IMG/VR virus record: IMGVR_UViG_3300048773_000012
Location: 1-23,344 of that record
Strand: one strand, 5' to 3'
Length of the DNA: 23,344 bases
Source: a virus
How positions within the stretch are numbered: position 1 is the stretch's first letter; every line of letters starts with the position of its first letter. The position numbers and the translations under genes are program-made. Under the pieces are notes generated by a model. That model saw only the letters and a list, made by a program, of their open reading frames with translations. It was not told where the DNA came from and did not search any database. Of the stretch, positions 18,564 to 23,344 are shown piece after piece.

Positions 18564-20435
18564 ATGTCATCCTCCGCACAAACGCCGTTCTTTCCTGAAC
18601 TTCCGGCCTCCGCTTCGCAGCGGACGGCGGAAGCCGAGTCACAGGCCGATGCCGCGATTCGGTTGTGGTGTGAAGCTGCTTACGAAGAAGCCGAAGCCGA
18701 TCAGAAATCTTCCGAAGAACTGAAAATGGTTGACAGGTATGTCGAGTACCTGCAAGGCGTCCAGTGGCCCACGGCAAGACCTTCCTACCGGGCGAAGCCG
18801 ATCGACAACAAGATGTTTGGGCTCTTCCTCGAATTGCTTGGCCTCCTGACCGACATCCGGCCTATTTCCGAAGTGACCTCGGTAAGCCGTGAGAAGCAGT
18901 TCATGGATCAGGAAGAGGCGATCAACAAGCGCATGAAGGCGTGGTGGGTGGGGAACAACATCGAGTCAACCTTCGCCATGGGGGTTGTGTACGCGATCTT
19001 GACGTCTTCATTTCTCAAGTTGGAGTGGGATCCGCGCGCGCGCCCGATGGGCCGCGGCGAAGTGTGTTTGCGGCCATTGTCTCCGACTTCGGTTTTACCG
19101 TTGAAGGCTGGGAACACGCTCCAATCCGCAGAGGCTTTGATCTACGCCGACTGGAAGCCGGTGGGATGGGTGAAAGCGAAGTATCCCGGGAAGGCGCATC
19201 TCGTTCGTCCCGACATGGGCGTATCGCAATACTCTGTCGACTCTGGGCCTCCAGGGAATGTAACGCCGCAGTTGTTTAACCTTTTGACTCCGGCCTTCAA
19301 GCGGCTGATGACGAAGGACAAGGCGCGTGTGGGGATCAGCGCGTATCCGGAGTGCCGGTATCGGGAATTCTGGATCAAGGACTACACGGTCAACACGTCC
19401 AATCAAAAAGTGGTGATGGGCGATGTGGCGAACCCGTGGAGAACTTCCTACGAAGTAAAGCCGATGGAATTGTTCTATCCGCGTGGCCGGCTGATCGTGA
19501 TGGCGGGCCGGGAGATTGTCGAGGATTGTCCGAACCCGTACTGGCATGGGCAGTTTCCGTTCTCGTTGCTGAGGCTGAATGCCGTTCCGTGGCAGTTGTA
19601 CGGCATGAGTGATCTTCGCTCATGGGCTGACCTACAGGACATCATCAACACGATCTTGGCGGGCGTGATTGACATGATCAAGAAAGCCGTGAACCCGCCA
19701 TTCTTCGCGCCGAAGACGGCGTTCTCGGAACAAGTGTGGAACTCGATTGACTTCTCGATGCCGGGCGCGCGTGCGGCCTACAACGCGGTTTCTCCGCAGG
19801 GTCCACAGATGTTCAAAACCGGAGAGCTTCCGGGTTACGTCCTTCCAGTGATGCAGCACATCACGCGAGAGATGGACCAGCGCTCGGGTATCGCATCGGT
19901 CGGTGAAGCTGTTCGCAAAAAGCAAGTACCTGGCGGCGACACGCTTGACCAGATTCGCCAGTCGCAGCAGGGGCCGATCCGTTACAAGGGCCGGAATATC
20001 GAGACTTGCATTTCCGAGCTTGGCCAGCAGATGGTGCCAAATATATTTCAGTTCTATAATCGCGATGAGCGCGTGCGAGTTCCGATGCCGCCGGGTGCAC
20101 CGACGAACATGATGGACTGGAACGGCGCGTCTATGATTCCGGAGAAGATGCAGCCGGCGGAGTACATCAAGAATTTTGAGTTCACGGTGATCGAGGGATC
20201 GTTGCTCGGCATTGAGCGTTTCGAGCAAGCGACGAACCTGATGAAGCTGTACCTCGGCCATGTGATCAGCCGTAAGACGCTCTGCGAGAAACTCGATAAG
20301 CTGGGATACATTCACATCGACCCAGACGAGGAAGAGAAGCGACTGGTTCACGAGATGCAGACCGGAACCGCAGCGGCTCCGCCGAAGGGTAAAAAAGGAC
20401 AGGGGCCAGCGGGCGGTGGAGGGAAGGCGGCGTAA
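18564..20435 (+). CDS. Portal protein
   Basis: 623 residues, located after the terminase and before the scaffold and capsid genes. The N-terminal third (WCEAAYEEAEADQKSSEELK and VEYLQGVQW) and the central QDIINTILAGVIDMIKKAVN followed by NPPFF agree with tailed-phage portal proteins that form the dodecameric DNA channel at a capsid vertex. The C-terminal tail (KGKKGQGPAGGGGKAA) is a flexible basic/Gly stretch. Family size (500-750 aa) fits. Start: ATG at 18564 directly after the preceding stop. Confidence 0.85.
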   Translation: MSSSAQTPFFPELPASASQRTAEAESQADAAIRLWCEAAYEEAEADQKSSEELKMVDRYVEYLQGVQWPTARPSYRAKPIDNKMFGLFLELLGLLTDIRPISEVTSVSREKQFMDQEEAINKRMKAWWVGNNIESTFAMGVVYAILTSSFLKLEWDPRARPMGRGEVCLRPLSPTSVLPLKAGNTLQSAEALIYADWKPVGWVKAKYPGKAHLVRPDMGVSQYSVDSGPPGNVTPQLFNLLTPAFKRLMTKDKARVGISAYPECRYREFWIKDYTVNTSNQKVVMGDVANPWRTSYEVKPMELFYPRGRLIVMAGREIVEDCPNPYWHGQFPFSLLRLNAVPWQLYGMSDLRSWADLQDIINTILAGVIDMIKKAVNPPFFAPKTAFSEQVWNSIDFSMPGARAAYNAVSPQGPQMFKTGELPGYVLPVMQHITREMDQRSGIASVGEAVRKKQVPGGDTLDQIRQSQQGPIRYKGRNIETCISELGQQMVPNIFQFYNRDERVRVPMPPGAPTNMMDWNGASMIPEKMQPAEYIKNFEFTVIEGSLLGIERFEQATNLMKLYLGHVISRKTLCEKLDKLGYIHIDPDEEEKRLVHEMQTGTAAAPPKGKKGQGPAGGGGKAA

Positions 20436-20629
20436 TGGGAACGCAACCAATGTCGAACAACGGAGCGTATCTCGTAAACTCTGACGGGAGTGTGCGAATC
20501 GCCTTGAAAGGCGCGGCTCTGCGCGCTGTGCAACGCATCGTGGAAGGAAAAGAAAACGGCGAAGTCACGTTGCAATTCAAGGGTGGAGCGAACGCTGGAG
20601 TGACGACGCGGACTGTTTACTCCGATTGA
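20435..20629 (+). CDS. Small hypothetical protein (64 aa)
   Basis: TAATG overlap with the portal stop; an in-frame ATG at 20450 is the alternative. The product reads MSNNGAYLVNSDGSVRIALK then AALRAVQRIVEGK and a beta-like end. Small genes of this kind next to the portal are usual in such phages. No function is known. It is followed by a 155-bp gap holding a probable small RNA. Confidence 0.6.
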   Translation: MGTQPMSNNGAYLVNSDGSVRIALKGAALRAVQRIVEGKENGEVTLQFKGGANAGVTTRTVYSD

Positions 20630-20645
20630 ACCTGTACGAATGTGC

Positions 20646-20673
20646 TTGACAGTTAGTTGTTAATTTGTAACAG
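20646..20673 (+). promoter_or_regulatory. Candidate promoter P7 (TTGACA-16-TAACAG)
   Basis: TTGACA (20646-20651) is a consensus -35. TAACAG (20668-20673) at 16 bp is a weak -10. An overlapping second candidate is TTGTAA (20665-20670) with TAGACG at 17 bp, in the style of P1 and P5. Either would fire into a segment ending at a strong terminator, giving a short RNA. Confidence 0.35.
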
Positions 20674-20679
20674 TTGTCT

Positions 20680-20774
20680 CGACATCATAGACGGCCCTGA
20701 TTCTGATTCCCGCGAAAGCGGAAGCGATCTGAAACGGCTTTGAAGAGAAAATCTTCGAGGCCGTTTTTCTTTTT
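20680..20774 (+). ncRNA. Candidate small RNA between portal and scaffold region
   Basis: Bounded by a candidate promoter and by a 15-bp-stem intrinsic terminator, giving a transcript of roughly 75-95 nt. It contains a CCGC-GAAA-GCGG hairpin (20710-20721) with a GNRA tetraloop, extended by TT/AA past a bulge. No reading frame fills the gap. It matches no RNA family that I recognise. It could equally be a leader that regulates the genes downstream. Confidence 0.4.
20732..20774 (+). terminator. Strong intrinsic terminator
   Basis: AAACGGCTTTGAAGA (20732-20746) pairs with TCTTCGAGGCCGTTT (20752-20766), a 15-bp stem with two G-U pairs and a GAAAA loop, followed by TTTTTCTTTTT (20764-20774). The ribosome site GGAG of the next gene begins immediately after, so read-through or a new promoter is needed for that gene. 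Confidence 0.92.
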
Positions 20775-20784
20775 GGAGTGAATG

Positions 20785-20979
20785 ATGCCGTGGCGACCGG
20801 AAGATGCAAAACGCCACACGAAGAAAGCGCGGAGCCCGAAAGCAAAAAGGCAATTCGCGCACGTTGCAAATTCGATCTTGCAACGAACCGGTGATGAAGG
20901 CCGGGCGATTCGTGGAGCGAATGCAGCGGTAGCGAAGCGCGGCAAGAAAAAGCGGCACGGAAGAAGTTCGAGCCGCTAG
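20785..20979 (+). CDS. Small basic protein of a portal-adjacent phage family (64 aa)
   Basis: GGAG ends six bases before the ATG at 20785; the ATG at 20782 is too close. The product MPWRPEDAKRHTKKARSPKA continues with QFAHVANSILQRTGDEGRAI and ANAAVAKRG. This pattern recurs in many tailed phages as a small uncharacterised protein near head genes. It is strongly basic, with Lys/Arg/Ser at the C-terminus. A nucleic-acid role is possible but not shown. Confidence 0.65.
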   Translation: MPWRPEDAKRHTKKARSPKAKRQFAHVANSILQRTGDEGRAIRGANAAVAKRGKKKRHGRSSSR

Positions 20980-21002
20980 TCCCCCGGGATGTAGCACTTG
21001 GA

Positions 21003-21161
21003 ATGTCGTACTCGCATTGGGTGGAGGCCCAATCAAAAACCCGCAGCCGGAATTCAAACCGGTTCGCGCGAGAAAGGGGGCAAAAATTCATGCTGGCAAT
21101 CAACAAGTTCGACATGGCCAACAAGCGCAAGAAGAAAGGCCGCGGCAAGCACGGCCGCTAA
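21003..21161 (+). CDS. Very small basic protein (52 aa; or 23 aa from 21090)
   Basis: In the frame from ATG 21003 the product starts MSYSHWVEAQSKTRSRNSNR and ends MANKRKKKGRGKHGR. The ATG at 21090, with AAAGGGGG nine bases upstream, gives a 23-residue basic peptide and has the better ribosome site. The basic tail resembles that of the gene before. Confidence is in the C-terminal part; the N-terminus may be untranslated. Confidence 0.4.
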   Translation: MSYSHWVEAQSKTRSRNSNRFARERGQKFMLAINKFDMANKRKKKGRGKHGR

Positions 21162-21164
21162 CCA

Positions 21165-21199
21165 TTAACCGGGTGAGGGCTCTGGTCCTCACCCGTTAA
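21165..21199 (+). terminator. Strong stem-loop, possible terminator or processing site
   Basis: TTAAC plus GGGTGAGG (21165-21178, one bulged C) pairs with CCTCACCC plus GTTAA (21187-21199) around an eight-base loop: 13 pairs. A short TCTGTTTC follows but no true T-run. It lies between the small basic gene and the next ribosome site, so it may protect an mRNA 3' end instead of stopping transcription. Confidence 0.5.
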
Positions 21200-21221
21200 C
21201 TCTGTTTCGAGGTGAGATTTC

Positions 21222-21440
21222 ATGGCAAAGCGAATGGCGAACACGCCAGCAACGGATGCCCGAGAGGGTCACGGCGATGAATCCTACGTTCCTTCGGTGA
21301 GCAAGGGAACGTTCGTCGACGGCGGCGGAACCTACGAGTCGCTGAATCACACGCCGATGAGCGTAAACAAGAAGTCGGGTGGACCCAGTGGATCGGAAGC
21401 TGGTGGAGTTTCGAGCGGCCCAGCGTTTGGCCGTAGCTAA
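21222..21440 (+). CDS. Small Gly/Ser-rich hypothetical protein (72 aa)
   Basis: Starts MAKRMANTPATDAREGHGDE with GAGGTGAG upstream at good distance. It is disordered-looking, with many Gly, Ser and Thr, and ends SGPAFGRS. Its location next to the scaffold hints at a head-associated role, but nothing in the sequence shows it. Confidence 0.65.
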   Translation: MAKRMANTPATDAREGHGDESYVPSVSKGTFVDGGGTYESLNHTPMSVNKKSGGPSGSEAGGVSSGPAFGRS

Positions 21441-21448
21441 GAGAGATC

Positions 21449-21823
21449 ATGCCGCCAACGTTGGACGCAGCACCTCCATTACCGGATAGCGTCAAGAGTC
21501 AAATGGGACCACCCGACCCGGGCGCTGGGATGGCTGGCGCCGGAGACATGCTGAAGAAGACGACGGCCTTCGGCGGCGCACCGAACGCGCAAGGCGCATT
21601 GAAGGCGCAGGCCGACGCGGTGAAGGCGGTAGTCCAGAAGATGGCGGATGCCGCGAGTGCCGGCAAGACATTTTTCAGCCGCGCGATGCAGTTGATTGAT
21701 CAGGGCATGGCGGCTGAAGCGCAAGGCGGGCCGGGTAGTGCACCGAACCCGAAGGATTCGATGATGGGTGGCGGCGATGCCACTTCATCCGGTAACAAAC
21801 CCCCGGGAGCGTTCCCGGGCTAG
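21449..21823 (+). CDS. Pro/Gly/Ala-rich hypothetical protein (124 aa)
   Basis: N-terminal Pro-rich part (MPPTLDAAPPLPDSVKSQMG), a central helix (KAQADAVKAVVQKMADAASA) and a C-terminal Gly/Met/Asn-rich tail. A weak ribosome site (AGAGAG) precedes the ATG. Its stop codon follows a perfect CCCGGGA/TCCCGGG inverted repeat (21802-21819). It may be a minor head component; this is from position only. Confidence 0.6.
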   Translation: MPPTLDAAPPLPDSVKSQMGPPDPGAGMAGAGDMLKKTTAFGGAPNAQGALKAQADAVKAVVQKMADAASAGKTFFSRAMQLIDQGMAAEAQGGPGSAPNPKDSMMGGGDATSSGNKPPGAFPG

Positions 21824-21863
21824 ACCCCGCAGCCGAGGCTCAGCCGGGTAACCGGAAGCTGAG
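21802..21863 (+). promoter_or_regulatory. Two hairpins before the scaffold gene
   Basis: CCCGGGA-GCGT-TCCCGGG (21802-21819) is inside the end of the preceding gene. CTCAGC-CGG-GTAA-CCG-AA-GCTGAG (21839-21863) follows. Neither is followed by a T-run. The pair could regulate relative output of scaffold versus the gene before, or be a processing site. The scaffold ribosome site (GAGGAGAAAG) lies just beyond. Confidence 0.35.
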
Positions 21864-21890
21864 GAAGGGGAACTGAGGAGAAAGATTTTT

Positions 21891-22817
21891 ATGGCACTGT
21901 CTGCTGAGCTTGAAGCATTGTGCGCTGAGATCGACAAGGTTGACCCCGCAGCCGGAAAGGCGCAGCGGGAAGCGCTGGAGAAGTTTCCAGCCCTCGCGAC
22001 AGTGACACAGGAGCAGAGGCTCCGCCAGGCTGACTACGACAAGAAGATGAACGACAGTAAAAAAGAGATCGAGTACGGCAAGACGATGAAGGATTGGGCC
22101 GACAAGAACGTCCCCAAGTTCGACGAGATGAAGAACGAGCGCGATACGGCTGTAGCCGCGCAGAGGAAAGCCGACGAGGCGCTGGCCAAGGCGCAGAAAG
22201 ACCTTGCTGCGAAAGTCGATACGGCCGCTGCCGCAGCCGGTGTTGACCCCGACAAACTGGCCGAAGCGGTTCGTCTGAAGATTGGCGGCGATTACGTCCC
22301 GAAAGCAGAGCTTGCGAAGTTGGTGAAAGATGAAGCCAACAAGCTTGTCGACGATGGGTTGAAGACGGCAACCAATAAGTTCTACAACGAAGACGTTCCG
22401 CGCCTTTCTGGCCTCAATGCCGCGCTGACCGAGGGTATGAACCGCTTCCATGATGAGTTCGGTGACCACATGGATCCTGAAGCTTACGTGGCTCACCTGG
22501 CAACCGGTGGCGACAAGTTCATGACGGACGGCAAGTTCGACCGCAAAAAGGCGTATGACGCTTTCGTTACTCAGCAGCGTTCGGACAAGGGCCGCGCAGC
22601 CGAGATCGAGAAAGAAGCGCAGAAGCGCGCGGACAAGATTATGGAAGAGCGCGGCATGGCCGGCGGCTTCCCGGGAACCAGTGGACCTGCTGGACCGATC
22701 CAAGTTCGATTGAATGCGAAGAGTGCGGACGACCCACTCTTCGGCGGCAAGATGGCGTTGGGTGATGGCGGCGCAGCAGCGCAGGCCGCAGCCGAACTCC
22801 ACGCTGAAGGCAAATGA
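21891..22817 (+). CDS. Head scaffolding protein (probable)
   Basis: 308 residues, very Lys/Glu/Ala-rich and largely helical, with a long coiled-coil centre (MKNERDTAVAAQRKADEALA onward) and a Gly/Ala-rich C-terminal end. Position directly before the major capsid gene and the acidic/basic helical character fit a scaffold that guides procapsid assembly and is then removed. There is no protease motif. Ribosome site GAGGAGAAAG lies upstream. Assignment by composition and context. Confidence 0.75.
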   Translation: MALSAELEALCAEIDKVDPAAGKAQREALEKFPALATVTQEQRLRQADYDKKMNDSKKEIEYGKTMKDWADKNVPKFDEMKNERDTAVAAQRKADEALAKAQKDLAAKVDTAAAAAGVDPDKLAEAVRLKIGGDYVPKAELAKLVKDEANKLVDDGLKTATNKFYNEDVPRLSGLNAALTEGMNRFHDEFGDHMDPEAYVAHLATGGDKFMTDGKFDRKKAYDAFVTQQRSDKGRAAEIEKEAQKRADKIMEERGMAGGFPGTSGPAGPIQVRLNAKSADDPLFGGKMALGDGGAAAQAAAELHAEGK

Positions 22818-22830
22818 TCTTTGAGTAGTG

Positions 22831-22874
22831 AGCGCTCCGGGAAGGAATAACCTTCCGCAGCCCGTTGAAGCGCT
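22831..22874 (+). promoter_or_regulatory. Structured segment upstream of the major capsid gene
   Basis: The 148-bp gap 22818-22965 holds an inner hairpin GGAAGG-AATAA-CCTTCC (22840-22856) enclosed by two copies of AGCGCT (22831-22836 and 22869-22874), which can pair as an outer stem. No gene and no T-run is seen in the gap. It could stabilise or regulate the highly expressed capsid mRNA. Confidence 0.35.
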
Positions 22875-22965
22875 GTCGTACAGGTGACGCGAAAGGGAAG
22901 TCGAATAGACGCAGCCCTAGAGCCAGCCGGCAAACGAAAATTTTGCTGTAAAGGATGGCTCGTTT

Positions 22966-23344
22966 ATGGCGCTTACATATGACGATTTGACTTCTAAGAC
23001 AAACAAGTTCATCGTCCCGCGAATGGTGGACGAAGTCTACAAGTCCTCTCCGCTGTTTACTCGCCTCCGCACCCGCAACATGGAGCGCTTCGAAGGTGGG
23101 CAGACCATCCGCCATCCAATCATGTATGCGAAGCTGAAGGGCGGCGCGTTCACGCGCGGCGGATCGTTTGACACGTCGTACGTGCAGACCGATACCGCGC
23201 TCGAAGTTCTCGTGAAGTACTACTACGTGAACGTCACCCTTTACGGCGTGGACAACGTTCTGAACCGCGGCGCCGAAGCCGCGATGTCTTTGGTTGAATC
23301 GAAGATGGTCAACGCCTCCGCCCGCATGGCCGACCTGTTGGGCG
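22966..23344 (+). CDS. Major capsid protein (5' part; cut by window end)
   Basis: About 126 codons are visible. The product starts MALTYDDLTSKTNKFIVPRM and includes SSPLFTRLR, EGGQTIRHPIMYAKLKGGAF and KYYYVNVTLYGVDNVLNRGA. These agree with HK97-fold major capsid proteins that follow a scaffold gene and form the capsid shell. AAAGGA lies 11 bases before the ATG. The gene continues beyond the right edge with no stop. Confidence 0.85.
   Translation, partial: MALTYDDLTSKTNKFIVPRMVDEVYKSSPLFTRLRTRNMERFEGGQTIRHPIMYAKLKGGAFTRGGSFDTSYVQTDTALEVLVKYYYVNVTLYGVDNVLNRGAEAAMSLVESKMVNASARMADLLG

Noticed and set aside
19632-20450. Long reverse-strand reading frames (also 21840-22802)
   Set aside because: They are antisense to the portal and scaffold genes, start without ribosome sites and have Arg/Leu/Ser/His-rich shadow composition.
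20981-21080. tRNA-like fold: CCCCC/GGGGG ends, CTCGC/GCGAG stem, hairpins ATTGGG/CCCAAT and CCGG/CCGG
   Set aside because: The loop sizes (six and eight bases) do not match an anticodon or T-loop, there is no normal T-arm TTCRA within a 5-bp stem, and part of the segment is read as a small protein gene.
1-23344. CRISPR array, insertion sequence, integrase or attachment site
   Set aside because: No regularly spaced repeats, transposase or recombinase motifs were seen. Repeated elements are only the promoter motif, the palindromes and the 15-bp duplication.

Overview
The window is part of a tailed double-stranded DNA phage (or prophage) genome. Every gene I can support lies on the + strand. 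Genes are packed tightly, with many ATGA, GTGA or TAATG stop/start overlaps. From about 13.2 kb to the right edge lies a head-morphogenesis module: small terminase, large terminase, portal, scaffold and major capsid protein (cut by the window end). No integrase, repressor, tRNA or CRISPR array was found. The host is not named by any gene. Two tandem Ig-like (Big_2-type) domains at 7955-8794, in a style common in Acidobacteriota secreted proteins, make an Acidobacteriota host a reasonable but unproven guess.

Layout. 1-4382: a terminator-like hairpin, a PAPS-reductase-like PP-loop protein, then a run of very small genes including a DUF2158-like, an ASCH-domain and a DUF1643 protein plus several Cys-pair micro-proteins. 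4383-7872: an operon opening with a signal-peptide protein and followed by a block in which five consecutive, otherwise dissimilar proteins end in the same peptide, roughly (A/E)RPVRKIRIV. 7873-13239: a membrane-anchored Ig-like protein, a possible Acb2/Tad1-type (anti-CBASS) small protein, a four-CxxC protein, a peptide deformylase, an L,D-transpeptidase-like (DUF2778) protein, a HAD phosphatase fused to a small phage domain, and several unknowns. 13283-23344: the head module. Its large terminase carries a 260-residue intein exactly in the Walker A loop. Between terminase and portal sit four unknown genes, including a tandem paralogue pair. Between portal and scaffold lie a probable small RNA with a strong intrinsic terminator and several tiny basic proteins.

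Regulation. A recurrent element TCGCTTGCARTTT occurs five times in intergenic gaps. In four copies its TTGCAA-like core is exactly 17 bp from a -10-like hexamer, so it looks like a phage early/middle promoter family. At three or four promoters the start codon lies where transcription should begin, suggesting leaderless mRNAs. Independently, a 17-bp palindrome AGTCCAAGWCTTGGACT (two perfect copies, three near copies) is scattered between 5.1 and 17.9 kb, mostly inside genes, like dispersed operators or a binding-site array.

The most interesting candidates for something undescribed are the shared C-terminal tag on five adjacent proteins, the dispersed palindrome family, and the small RNA between portal and scaffold. 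All functional names are from motif recognition by eye; no database search was run.
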